Below, piece by piece: positions 34,600-47,000 of a DNA stretch of 64,000 nucleotides; positions within the stretch are counted from its first letter, which is position 1; each line of letters opens with the position of its first letter. Source of the stretch: Takifugu bimaculatus (taxonomy: Eukaryota; Chordata; Actinopteri; Tetraodontiformes; Tetraodontidae); assembly GCA_004026145.2 (NCBI GenBank), contig CP034991.1, forward strand, positions 18,609,275 through 18,673,274, given 5' to 3'. A program made the translations under genes and the position numbers. A model generated the notes under the pieces. It did not search any database. It was not told the origin of the DNA and saw nothing but the letters and a program-made list of their open reading frames with translations.

Positions 34600-35440
34600 T
34601 GCGCCTCATGTTTATGCAACTTTGGGCATATTTACATATTAAAAAACTGCAAAATGCGTATTTTATATTTCAGTAATGATCCTTTCTCAACTTTTCTTAC
34701 TCTTAATGCGAGAAATACGCCACAAAAACAGCGTACGAGCGTCTTTTATTTTATTTTTGTGAAATTCAAACGTGTTTTTAAGCTTAGTACGTTTTCAAGG
34801 CGTTAACGCTATATGATTCTTTTTTTATTGGTGCAATATCTGCTCAAACCATAAGATGGCGCTGAAACTGCACAGTAAATAGAGCCGGGTGCCGCTCAGA
34901 GACGCCAATTTTGGCGTAACCGGAATACTTTTGTAGATTAAATTATAACTAAAATGCAAATGCCTTTTACAAAACCGGTCAATTCATCAGCTACACAGTA
35001 ACCTTGAGGTGGCTGCTGTTAAATGAATATACCGCCCGTAGGATTTTTCTTTAAAACAACCAAACAAACCAGCAGGTGCGGGTCGAAATTTTGAGTCTGT
35101 CCTATTGAGAGCTTTTATATAAAACTGCAAACACGAGGCTCAGTTTCGAAAAGCTTATGGAACAATTAATGAATCTCTATATATGCGCATATTAATCTCG
35201 TCCAGCCTAATTATAATTCCAAATTGAGGCGGCCAAGTGTTGGAATAAAGCTTCGGTTTCATCACTTCAGACATCCAGGGGTTTCCTTCCCAGGGTACCA
35301 AGGGCTTCCATCCTCCACACACCAATCACGGTGAGTTCCCACGCACGGTGGATGTCCGTTCGCGACAGCCCACTCCAGATGAATGCATAAATCAATCTGG
35401 GAGGAAGGCTCAGTAGAGGAGCCGGGCTTGGGGTGGGCAC
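34600..35440. other. AT-rich intergenic stretch, nothing recognised
   Basis: No coding potential, element or RNA gene was seen. It probably lies between the vps33a promoter and upstream non-coding parts of rph3a. Confidence 0.4.
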
Positions 35441-35449
35441 CATGCGCAC

Positions 35450-35566
35450 TGACTGACTGTGCGCTCGGATCCAAACGTCGCGCAGACATTTAATCCGCAC
35501 CATTCCCTGACAGCTCCTGGGAGAGGAGGAGGAGGAGGAGGGAAGAGAAGAAGGCTGCAATCTCAG
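35450..35566 (+). other. Possible 5' non-coding exon of rph3a
   Basis: The stretch ends in CAATCTCAG followed by the donor-like GTAGGT, and lies upstream of the rph3a start-codon exon on the same strand. The start-codon exon has an acceptor (CTCCTCCTGCAG before 42664), so at least one upstream exon must exist. Assigning it here is a guess. Confidence 0.2.
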
Positions 35567-36720
35567 GTAGGTTACATGTTGGATCTCTCCTTCGAAGATT
35601 TTGCATCCTCAAGCCGAAATCGCCGCGGCTTTGTTGCTTTTGCTCTGACTCGGCGCTTCCAACGCCCCCTTCACGCGCCTGGTGGACGCGGGGAGGTTCT
35701 GAGGGGAGCTCAGAAAGACACCTTTGATGGTGTGCAGACGGGCTTCTGTTGTGCTTTTGAGCTCTGCGCTGACGCATTTGAATGGAAAAGGGATCGTTCG
35801 TTGTTGCAAAGTGTGCGCTGAGCGGCCGATTACCTGCGGGGGTCCGAAAACAAGCTGTTTTTCACCAGGGGGGGTTGTCTGGGTGGAATGATTCATCTGC
35901 AGCGGAAGGAACTTCCCGTTGGTGGTGCAGAGAACCGAGCAAGTGCTCGTGTTGGGTTGGTGAATTTGCTGTGGTGCTGAGGCTGTGGAGTCATGAATGG
36001 CAGAAGATGCAGCTGATAGTGGGGCTCCGTGGGGGCTCCGTGGGGGGAGCGGTCCCAGTGAGAGCGGCCCCTCTGTGTTACTGCAGGACTATCTGGGGGT
36101 TCAGGTACAAACCTGCCCCCAAACCTGAACGTGGGCAGCTCCAGGAGGGCCACAGGGTCACTCGTTCACCTGCCCCGTTGATGGCACATGGAGGACTTCA
36201 CCGCGTTAGGCTGAGGAAGCCGTGAGCCTTCAGACCGAGAGGTCCAAACCACCTCCTTGTTCCTTGCGTTAATTGCATTCAAAATTCCGCCCCTGGCTTC
36301 CACCGTCTAAACTCTTCCTACAGACCTGAAGCGCGGGGATTTGAGTGGGGGAGGGGAGAGAGGAGTGAACGAGCAGTCTGAGATCGCTGCAGCAGCTTCC
36401 TCTCACATGAGCGACCATGGAAGCGGCTGGACGATAGTCCCCCCCCCCATCACTGCCTCACCTAGACTGGTCAGAGAAAAACCATAAATGATGCTGCAGG
36501 AGACTTTTATTCATAAAGGAGGTGCAGAGGGGAACATGGGGGTTTAGGGCAAGGTTATAAAAAGATTGGAGGCGGTGCTCTGCACACTATCTGCATTATT
36601 TAAGTTGTAATTCAGGAGGCGCCTGCAGCCACAACCCCACATCTTCACTTCCTCCCTTTTAAGGATGATGGTGAGGAGCTTTTCAGCTGCCAGATTTAGA
36701 TGCTTTAGTCACAGGAACCA
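35567..36720. other. Intergenic or first-intron sequence, no gene recognised
   Basis: GC-richer than its left neighbour, with several overlapping open frames but no recognisable protein and no consistent exon structure. Confidence 0.35.
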
Positions 36721-36724
36721 TTCA

Positions 36725-37168
36725 GAGTAGCACTGGAGAAGACCCAGACTGGAGAAGACCCAGACTGGAGAAGACCCAGACTGGTGAAGACCCAGACTGG
36801 AGAAGACCCAGACTGGAGAAGATCCAGACTGGTGAAGGCCCAGACTGGTGAAGATCCAGACTGGTGAAGATCCAGACTGGAGAAGACCCAGACTGGTGAA
36901 GACTCAGACTGGAGAAGACCCAGACTGGTGAAGACTCAGACTGGTGAAGACTCAGACTGGTGAAGATCCAGACTGGTGAAGGCCCAGACTGGTGAAGATC
37001 CATAGTGGTGAAGATCCAGACTGGTGAAGACCCAGACTGGTGAAGACCCAGACTGGTGAAGACCCAGACTGGTGAAGGCCCAGACTGGTGAAGATCCATA
37101 GTGGTGAAGATCCAGACTGGTGAAGATCCAGACTGGTGAAGATCCAGACTGGTGAAGACCCAGACCAC
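36725..37168. repeat. 16-bp minisatellite, about 27 units
   Basis: The units CTGGTGAAGACCCAGA, CTGGTGAAGATCCAGA and CTGGAGAAGACCCAGA alternate. The minus-strand frames rich in LHQSGSSPVW are repeat translations. Confidence 0.95.
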
Positions 37169-38099
37169 GCAGCCCACTCACCTGGACTCAACAGGTTGGA
37201 GGCTTTTCCAGTGTGTATTTCTTCTGAGGCTACAAACGAGGCGATACCGTGATCCAACGAGGGTTTGGGCTGCAGGGTGGACGAGAGAAGATGAAGCTAC
37301 ACCCTGAGGTTTACCAGGAAGTGTCCGATGGCCGCTCGGAGGAACTGGGAACTAAAAAGTGCACGAGCTATTAGCAGGCGTGTTGCTAATAGCAAATCTT
37401 TCGTACATCAGGCCCCAAGAGTCTCAGGAGAGGAAGCAGCTGGCCTCAGTCCTCAGATACAGGCGTGAACATGCTCCTCTGGCCTTCTGCACCTCTCAGA
37501 CCAACCTCTCAGCATCACACAGTCTCTCACCTTCTGGATGTCATAAAGCACTTCCCTCTCCCACCATCCATGTTTCCACCTGTGTCCTTCAAGGAGTGTC
37601 TTAAATTCAGGGTCCTGAGTCTGTCAGATCCAAACACCTGCCGATCGGGTTGGGTTAAAGTTCTAGTCACTATCTGTTCAATTGTGGCTCCACTATGCTC
37701 AACTGGCTCATCACAGAACTCTGACACCTACTGGACCGGTACCACATGGTTCTGCCACTGGACGTCTTTGTTAGTATCTGAGCCTGCAAACATCTTTGTG
37801 GTGACCCTGTGAAAGGACACAAAGGAAAAGGATATTTTATGATCAGGAATGTTCATGTGGACTTCACCCATTAAAATCCGGGACACAGAATGTCCCTGGA
37901 GACTTCAGAAAGATCCTGGGACAGGCTGCAAAAAAGAAGGACGATCCCGGTAAAAGCGGGACGGGTGGCAACACTGGATCCATCACATCTGGTCCAAGAA
38001 GATCCTTCAACTGGAAAATAAGAAGAAATTCCATCGATCCTTCACATCCTGATGAACAAAACTCTTCCCAACATCCACCCAAGAGAAGGACGCCGTCCA

Positions 38100-38420
38100 G
38101 GAAGGAGGGGTGTCAATGTCTACGTCAACCATGAAGAGAAGACTTCCCAAATCCAGAGGGTTCAGCAGAAGGTGCCAATGATCAGCATCAAAAACCAGAG
38201 AGGCCAGATTAGACGTCTCCAAAAAGCTTCTCCAGAAACCAGCCCGGTTCTGGAACAGCATCTTTGGACTGATGGACCTAGGGTGGACCTGTTCCAGCGT
38301 GGAGGGGAGAAGAAGGTGAGGTGGAGGCCTGAGAAGGCCCCTGAAGGTTGTGGAGATCTGACCTCTGCTCACATGGGACAGAACTTCCCATCTCAGATGT
38401 GGAGACCCAGAACAACCCAG
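38100..38420 (+). pseudogene. Tc1/mariner-like transposase fragment, frameshifted
   Basis: Two adjoining frames carry consecutive transposase-like pieces: EARLDVSKKLLQKPARFWNS, then after a frame change LWTDGPRVDLFQ and RWRPEKAPEG. This matches the DDE-region order of Tc1-like transposases (FW.. LWTDE.K..LF). Frameshifts and missing flanks show it is dead. Terminal repeats were not found. Confidence 0.6.
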
Positions 38421-38599
38421 GAGGGTTTTTTAAGGTACAGAATATTCTGTCACCAGCTCTGAACCTGACCAAGCAAGTATTTCTCTACCTAAAGACGTCG
38501 CTGACAGCAGAACGACCCCCAAGCAGCAGCAAAGGAACGTAGCAAAGACCTGAGGGAGCCTGCTGGGGGGGGCAAACCGGCCCTGGGCGATGATTAATT

Positions 38600-39565
38600 G
38601 GCTATTTTGAGCTTGACGTAGCTCTGAAATGTTCACGTTGGTCCTCTGAGGTTCAGCCAGCTGTTTGCTAGTGGGACAGAAGGTTGTGCCAGATACACAA
38701 CTAAACCGTGCCAGAACTTCAGGCTAGCTTAACAAGGACTCTGGATCCTGAGGGAATCTAAATTAATTGATGCCTTAAAAACGAGACCGTGCTTGACATA
38801 CTTCACTGTGCGATTGGGTTGGACCTCGTTCGTGGACGTCATTAACAGGCAGGTGTGCAGCTTCAGGCTCTGGTTTCCAGTAATCCCACTGGATTATAGC
38901 GTGGCCAATGGGCCATGATCTCAGTGTCGGTTCTTTAGCCTTTTAACGCTGCTGTGACGGAGCTGAAACCTGCGCATGTGACCAGACGTCCCTTTAAACG
39001 CTGCTGCCTGGTTAAAAACCTGGAGCGCGACGCTATAAAAGCCACCTGCTGATTCCCGAAGTAGAGCCGACGCTCTGTTTGGAGCCCCTGTCCCGTCCAT
39101 CACTGGAGACCGAAAGGATAAATGATAACGCTGAGTCAGGTCTGCAGCTTTAACTGTCACTCGGTTGGGTTGAGCCTGCCGTGCCGACCAGAATATTAAT
39201 GCCGGCTTCTCCATCAGCACCTTAAAAACTTGTTTGGAAGGAAAATGCTGAGCAGGGTTGCCTTCTGGCTGCTGCTTGGTGAATAATTAGCTTACAGCTA
39301 ATTATACGGGCCTTTCCCCCAAAGACCGGAGGCCTTGAGATGAAACCACACTGATTTCTGCTTCCCATCAACCCACTTTTCTTCATTATTCGGCTCTCCG
39401 CTGCCGTTTCTCCTCCTGATGTCCTTGTTTGGTCTCCCCGCTGCGATGAACCTGCTATTCTTCTCCTTGGAATTAAATTTGCATCTCAAGATTGGGCTGG
39501 TGTGTATTTAGGTTCCACAAGATCCTCTGAGGGTATCAATCCAGTGGTCTGAAGAGGTTAGTGGC
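38600..39565. other. Intergenic sequence, no gene recognised
   Basis: No conserved protein, RNA or element was identified. Confidence 0.35.
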
Positions 39566-39566
39566 T

Positions 39567-39569
<3 letters not shown>

Positions 39570-39605
<36 letters not shown>
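39570..39605. repeat. GT dinucleotide repeat
   Basis: About 18 uninterrupted TG units. Confidence 0.95.
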
Positions 39606-39607
<2 letters not shown>

Positions 39608-40730
39608 ATGTCAGTCACTAGTTGCTTCAGCCACTTACCACCAAGTCCAGGCAGAGATCATCAAAACTAAAAATTGTGGACGAAATGTCACCTTTCTAAA
39701 CGTTTGTTGTGTTTGGAGGGTAAAAACAAACGTGATGAAGATGCTCTTCATCCTTCATCCTCCTCGCCCCACCAAAGTCTCACCACTGCTCCAGCAGCAA
39801 AGCTACGCATGAATGAACCTCTGCAGAGAGATGGGGAAACATCTCCAAGACAATATTCGCTACTAAAGACCAGCCAGCTGAGACTCCTGTGCACCTGGAG
39901 CAGTGCTGAGGGTCCAGGAGGTGCCCTCGTCTGTTTCTGCAGCTACCAGCAGTTTGAGAAGAAAAGACGGCGTTTCCTGCAGTAGTGACTCACACACTTG
40001 GTATTCAGAGACACTCGGCAGCAGGCAGCCATCCCAGATTACTCAGGAGAGCTTCCACCTCAAGTGTCCGAGGAGAAGGAGGCTCATTCTCAGGGACGGG
40101 CTGGTTTGGGATTCTGATTCTGGCGACATTTGGGAAAAGAGGAAAAATGTCAGAGTGATGAACGGAACGGATAATTGACATTATATGAGGGAGAGAGGGG
40201 GAGGGAGAGAGAGGATCTCTTCTAGAAGAGATCATCAGTCGGTAAATGAGCCCAGCCGGAGACCCAAAGCCTCCTCCCGCCGTTCCACTTCCACTCAAGA
40301 ACAATCACATGACACTAGAGGTTCTAGTGAGGTTCTCCTGAGGGCCGGTGACCCAGCTGTGTGTGATACCTGCAGGACGGAGCCCAGTCACAACCGGCCC
40401 GAGATGTCAGACCGGTGCGGAAAAGTGGGAAAAGACAAATGCTCCCCGAGGAGCGTGTCGCTGGCTGGATTCAGCATCGGAAGGAGCAGCCCACACCCTG
40501 AGGATCTATTGATAGAACTGCAAATCTGCTGTAGATCTGGGAATCCTGCGGGCAGCGCGGCAACCGACTGAAGCTGAGAGGAGTGAAGGATGAGCGGACA
40601 GACCATAATATGCAGCCGGGTGAAGGAGGCAGTAAAACACCCCATGATACCTATTAATGCTGGGAAAGCTCAACACAAGTGAGACGTATCGATTTGCCTT
40701 TTAGATATATCCTCACGCACCCCTCGCACC

Positions 40731-40732
<2 letters not shown>
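39606..40732. other. Intergenic sequence, no gene recognised
   Basis: Several 60-130-codon open frames, none resembling a known protein. Nothing else was seen. Confidence 0.35.
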
Positions 40733-40770
<38 letters not shown>

Positions 40771-40812
40771 TGTCTGTCTGTCTGCCACACACACACACAC
40801 ACACACACACAC
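40733..40812. repeat. TG - TGTC - CA compound microsatellite (self-complementary)
   Basis: A TG tract (40733-40769), a short TGTC tract and a CA tract (40786-40812) follow each other. The TG and CA arms are reverse complements and could pair as a hairpin. Confidence 0.93.
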
Positions 40813-41493
40813 TTGAGCCACTTTGCGGAGATCCTGATGTTTTTGCAGAGTCACTCTGACGGCGCTGCTGCCGTGATTAGCGCCTCGCGCTGCCGCGATT
40901 AGCGCCGGGCTCCGTTGCCAGGACGATTGTTCAGGTGTTGAAGCTCCTCCTGCCTCCTCCTGTCGCCAGGTGCTCCGACCACGCAGCCAACACACCTGGA
41001 TTCCAACCCAGATGAGTGGAACCACCACAGACGTGCGGACTCTCAAACTCGCCGCTTCCTCCTGATCTTCCTGCCTCCTCACTCGTGCCATAAACAACCA
41101 TCTGCTTCTCCCGGAGCTGCCAAACTCAGAGATATGTTCTGTTTCATCGGAGTCTCCGGACACAGCGCATATGCAAGCACAGCCCCCCCCCCCCCCCCCA
41201 GCCTGCTATCTTCGGGTCACAGACGGTCTTTTGTCGGTGGTTCTCAGCACCACACAACATTGTTTGCGTTTGTATTTCACAAGTCCAGTGTCGTTGGGAG
41301 GTCTTTGCTTCCTGTTCTGAAATAATCAGACTGTAACCGGAGCCCCACAACAAACAGATGGTATCAGCTATGCTGCATGTTTGGCAGCGAGGAAGGTGTG
41401 AAGGGTTCCTCTGGTGGTTGATGCTGAGTTGTTTTGATTGTTTTGTCGTGTGAGAGCAGGCTCAGCCAGAACCTTCAAAGCGGATCCAAGACT

Positions 41494-42328
41494 CAGGCTA
41501 CTGCTGCTGCTCTGCTACTGCTGCTGCTACTCTGCTGCTGCTGCTGCTACTCTGCTGCTACTACTGCTGCTGCTGCTGCTGCTACTCTGCTGCTACTACT
41601 GCTGCTGCTACTGCTGCTGCTGCTACTGCTGCTGCTACTCTGCTGCTGCTGCTGCTACTCTGCTGCTACTACTGCTGCTGCTACTACTGCTGCTGCTACT
41701 GCTGCTGCTGCTGCTGCTGCTGCTACTCTGCTGCTACTACTGCTGCTGCTACTGCTGCTGCTGCTACTGCTGCTGCTGCTGCTACTCTGCTGCTACTACT
41801 GCTGCTGCTACTGCTGCTGCTGCTACTGCTGCTACTACTACTGCTGCTGCTCTGCTACTGCTGCTGCTACTCTGCTGCTACTACTGCTGCTGCTACTGCT
41901 GCTGCTGCTACTGCTGCTGCTGCTCTGCTACTGCTGCTGCTACTACTACTGCTGCTCTGCTACTGCTGCTGCTACTACTGCTGCTGCTACTACTACTACT
42001 ATTACTACTACTGCTGCTACTGCTGCTGCTACTACTGCTGCTGCTACTACTACTACTACTACTACTGCTACTACTACTACTGCTGCTGCTACTGCTACTA
42101 CTACTACTGCTGCTGCCACTACTACTGCTGCTACTACTACTACTGCTGCTACTGCTGCTGCTACTACTGCTGCTGCTACTACTACTACTACTGCTACTAC
42201 TACTACTGCTGCTGCTACTGCTACTACTACTACTGCTGCTGCCACTACTACTGCTGCTACTACTACTACTGCTGCTACTGCTGCTACTACTACTACTACT
42301 ACTACTACTGCTGCTGCTACTGCTGCTG

Positions 42329-42378
<50 letters not shown>

Positions 42379-42480
42379 ACTACTGCTGCTACTACTACTA
42401 CTATTACTACTGCTGCTGCTGCTGCTGCTACTACTGCTGCTACTACTACTACTATTACTACTACTGCTGCTGCTGCTGCT
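41494..42480 (+). repeat. Nearly 1-kb CTG/CTA trinucleotide repeat upstream of rph3a start exon
   Basis: CTG and CTA triplets, with a few CTC steps, fill almost 1 kb. Three long open frames (poly-Leu, poly-Thr/Ala, poly-Cys/Tyr) are repeat artefacts. It is about 180 bases upstream of the exon carrying the rph3a ATG, so it is intronic if upstream non-coding exons exist. Confidence 0.95.
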
Positions 42481-42681
42481 GGGTGGGCTAAGGATAGCGT
42501 TGGGCTAAAAATGGAACTGAACTTAAAATAGAATCTAGCCTTTAAGTTAATGATGCCTGACTTAATGCCTTTCTGTCTTTCCTGTGAAGATTTCTGTGTT
42601 TGTCCTGGAATTCTACGCTCAGAGCGATATTCCCAGACCATCTCGCTCTCTCTCCTCCTGCAGGTGCTGTGACGGCGCAGC

Positions 42682-42763
42682 ATGACAGACACGGTGATGA
42701 GCAGCAGCTCAGATCGCTGGGTGACTAACAACAGACAGAGGAACATGCATGCCGGGTGAGAAT

Positions 42764-42816
<53 letters not shown>

Positions 42817-43934
42817 GTCTTTCATTGCTCTTCTTTACTTCCCCTGCTTCCCTCTGATCTGGGATCTTTGACACAGTGATCAAGAACAGTGAGTGTTCAA
42901 TTCCTCCACATTCACGAGCTGCTCCAGTTCAAACCCAGAAAGCAAACGTTGTGCCTGTGTCCCACAGGGGCAGCTGGACCATGAAACCAGGTCCCGGTCC
43001 CGGTCCCGGTCCAGACCTGACGGATGAAGAGAAAGAGATCATCAATGGCGTCATCGCCCGTGCGGAGAAGATGGAGGCTATGGAGCAGGAAAGAATCGGG
43101 TGAGAGACTGATGGATGCTATGATTCTATCTAAATGTTCCAGACCCTGGAAGCTGATCCTTGTGCTCCTGCAGGCGATTGATAAACCGCCTCGATGACAT
43201 GAAGAAGACCGTCTGTGGGGACGGAATGTCCCGCTGTCTGCTGTGTGGGGAGCAGTTTGGCTCAGCCAGGGTCAGCTCAGTCGTGTGTGAGGACTGCAAA
43301 AAAGTGAGTGGGTCACACGTCACACAGGGTGGAACACACGAAAGGTCACCTTCCGTGAGCTGTCCGCTTCTGAGATGCAAATGTCTTGGATTCTCATGTT
43401 TCGTAGAACATGTGCACCAAGTGTGGAACGCAGTGTGGCAGCCGGCCCCGAGCTGTGTGGCTGTGCAAGATCTGCAGAGAGCAGCGTGAGGTAGGAGCTG
43501 GACCTGGTCACAGGTGGGGTGGGTCTGAGAGACGTGCCTTCAACACAAAACACATGTTCGCAGGTATGGAAGAGGTCTGGAGCCTGGTTCTTCAAAGGCT
43601 TTCCCAAGCAATACCTCCCATCTCCCATGCCCTTATCTAAAGCCAAGGAAAAGAAGGCTCCCCAGGACACAGCTGCAGACCCCAGGGAGCCACCGCCCCA
43701 GCACAGAGAGGCCCCGCCCCTATCCCAGCCAGCACCAGGTGACCACGGCCAAGACCAGCGGCGATGGATGGATGGATGAGTGGTTGGGTGGATGGATGGA
43801 TGGATGGGTGGGAGGATGGGTGGATGGATGATGGATGGATGATGGATGGATGATGGATGGGTGGATGGATGGATGGGTGGGTGGACAGACGGACGGACGG
43901 ACGGACGGACGGACGGACGGACGGACGGACGGAC

Positions 43935-44026
<92 letters not shown>

Positions 44027-47000
44027 CGACAGACAGACAGACAGACAGGACCGGTGGAGGAGGATCCAGTACAAAGCTGGAGCAGGCTGAGTGAGGCAGG
44101 AAGGAAGGTGGCGTTGGCACGGCTGCAGGCAGCAAAACACGATGGATGAATAAGCAAAAATGGGAGCTGAGGAGAAACACCAACAGGGAACCCTCAACCT
44201 CTACAGGCCAGGCAGCAGGTAGCCTGTAGCAGGTAGCCTGTAGCAGGTAGCCTGTAGCAGGTAGCCTGTAGCAGGCAGCCTGTAGCAGGCAGCCTGTAGC
44301 AGGTAGCCTGTAGCAGGCAGCCTGTAGCAGGCAGCCTGTAGCAGGCAGCCTGTAGCAGGTAGCCTGTAGCAGGCAGCCTGTAGCAGGTAGCCTGTAGCAG
44401 GTAGCCTGTAGCAGGTAGCCTGTAGCAGGTAGCCTGTAGCAGGCAGCCTGTAGCAGGTAGCCTGTAGCAGGCAGCCTGTAGCAGGTAGCTTGTAGCAGGT
44501 AGCCTGTAGCCTGTAGCAGGTAGCCTGTAGCAGGTAGCCTGTAGCAGGTAGCTTGTAGCAGGTAGCCTGTAGCAGGTAGCCTGTAGCAGGCAGCCTGTAG
44601 CAGGTAGCCTGTAGCAGGCAGCCTGTAGCAGGCAGCCTGTAGCAGGCAGCCTGTAGCAGGTAGCCTGTAGCAGGTAGCTTGTAGCAGGTAGCCTGTAGCA
44701 GGTAGCCTGTAGCAGGCAGCCTGTAGCAGGCAGCCTGTAGCAGGCAGCCTGTAGCAGGTAGCTTGTAGCAGGTAGCCTGTAGCCTGTAGCAGGTAGCCTG
44801 TAGCAGGCAGCCTGTAGCAGGCAGCCTGTAGCAGGTAGCCTGTAGCAGGCAGCCTGTAGCAGGTAGCCTGTAGCAGGTAGCCTGTAGCAGGCAGCCTGTA
44901 GCAGGTAGCCTGTAGCAGGCAGCCTGTAGCAGGCAGCCTGTAGCAGGTAGCCTGTAGCAGGTAGCCTGTAGCAGGCAGCCTGTAGCAGGTAGCCTGTAGC
45001 AGGCAGCCTGTAGCAGGTAGCCTGTAGCAGGTAGCCTGTAGCCAAGGGTTATTTTGGTGTATGTCCTGTAATACTGGAGCCTGCTGTGGTTTAGCCACAC
45101 ACCTGCTGCACCTGTGCCGCCTGAGATGGTCTTTCCATGCTTGCTGTTATCAACAGGGCCACCAGCCCATGCTGGATACCCTCGCGTGGCCCCCAAACCA
45201 TCCTTGCCATCCATGGCCACAGGTGGGGCTCGCCATGGCGACGCTGGTCAGGGCAGCCCAGTGGTGATGAAGAAGACGGTACCTGTCCAGAGCTCCAGAC
45301 CACCGCCCACAGCATCAGCCACGGCGGCCCAGCAGGGTGAGCACAGCTGGGCCAGAACCTCACGCTGAAGAACATGGAGGCACTTTAGCTGCGTGATCTT
45401 CTATGAATGTGTTTGCAGATGCTGGACTTTACTCTGCCGCCGCTCCTCCGGAACAGATGGCTCCTGCTGCCGTGAGAGACGAGAGGAGGCAGCCTGCCGC
45501 CTTCAGTGCCCCCCCTGCCCGCCAGCAGCCCCCCCCAGCTGAGGAAGAGGAGGGGGCCAACGACTACGACTCTGATGAAGCCAGTGAGGACACCCTTTCA
45601 TTTCAGTCACACACCTCATAGATATTAGCGACGCGTCATTATTATATGCACACGTGTCTCTTTAAAATGTCCAAATGTCCTGCGCTCCTACTGTGTCCAC
45701 TCTTCTCTGTCTGGACATAAATGTGCTACCTGGGTTCTCTTCCAGCCACTCTGGGCTCTCTAGAGTTCGGTCTACACTACGACCAGGAGAGCAACAGTCT
45801 CCACTGTAGCATCCTGAAAGCAAAGGTAACCTCCCGTGGTTGATGCTCGGGAATGACACCCTTGTCGTGCTCTCCTTTACCATGATCCTGCTGTCCGTGC
45901 ACAGGGACTAAAGCCCATGGACTCAAACGGACTGGCAGATCCTTATGTCAAGCTCCACCTGCTGCCAGGGGCCAATAAGGTAGAAAACGCATCACTTTCT
46001 ACATTAAGCTCTCACGGGTTTGAAAAGATGAACTGAATTCATGGTAAAGGTGGTGATTTGAAACGTATGGACGGGAGACCGTGCTGCTGCAGCTCAAGCC
46101 TGACACCATGTGGTGGTTTAGAATAATTAGAGTCATGTCGTTAATGTTTGGAGAGAGGTTACCTTGCTATTATAACGACCACAGCAACACACTGTCCTGG
46201 AGCAGCTGCAGATGTGGCAGCCTCTACTGACTGGTCTACATTAAATCTGACAGTCCACCAAGCTACGCACAAAGACCCTGAGGAACACCCGCAACCCCCT
46301 GTGGAACGAGACTCTCACCTACCACGGACTGACGGAGGAGGACCTGCAACGCAAGACCCTCAGGTCAGCACTCAAGCACGCCACCTGGAGTAGTAATCAG
46401 GAGCAGTAGTAGTAGTAGCAGCGAGAGTAGTAGTAGTAGCAGCGAGAGTAGTAGTAGTGGCAGCGAGAGTAGTAGTAGTAGTAGCAGCGAGAGTAGTAGT
46501 AGCAGCAGTGAGAGTAGTAGTAGTAGTAGCAGCGAGAGTAGTAGTAGTAGCAGCAGTAGTAGTAGTAGCAGCAGCGAGAGTAGTAGTAGTAGCAGCAGTA
46601 GTAGTAGTAGCAGCAGCGAGAGTAGTAGTAGTAGTAGTTGTAACTCGAGTAGTAGTAGCAGCTGCAGCAGCAGCGAGAGTAGTAGCAGCTGCAGCAGCAG
46701 TAGTGAGAGTAGTAGCAGTAGTAGTAGTAGCAGCAGCAGCGAGAGTAGTAGTAGTAGCAGCAGCAGTGAGAGTAGTAGCAGCTGCAGCAGTAGCAGCAGT
46801 AGTAGTAGCAGCAGCAGTAGCAGCAGTAGTAGTAGTAGCAGCAGTAGTAGTAGCAGTAGCAGCAGCAGTAGCAGCAGTAGTAGTAGCAGCAGCAGTAGCA
46901 GCAGTAGTAGTAGTAGCAGCAGTAGTAGTAGCAGTAGCAGCAGCAGTAGCAGCAGTAGTAGTAGCAGCAGCAGTAGCAGCAGTAGTAGTAGTAGCAGCAG

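Noticed and set aside
41434..42531. 365-codon and 356-codon plus-strand frames rich in Leu, Thr, Ala and Cys
   Set aside because: Pure CTG/CTA triplet repeat read in different frames; no conserved domain, and antisense frames are equally open.
43320..45220. Minus-strand frames up to 592 codons (LLQATCYRLPATGY repeats and SVCLSVCLS repeats)
   Set aside because: Translations of the 14-bp minisatellite and GACA repeats within an rph3a intron, antisense to real exons.
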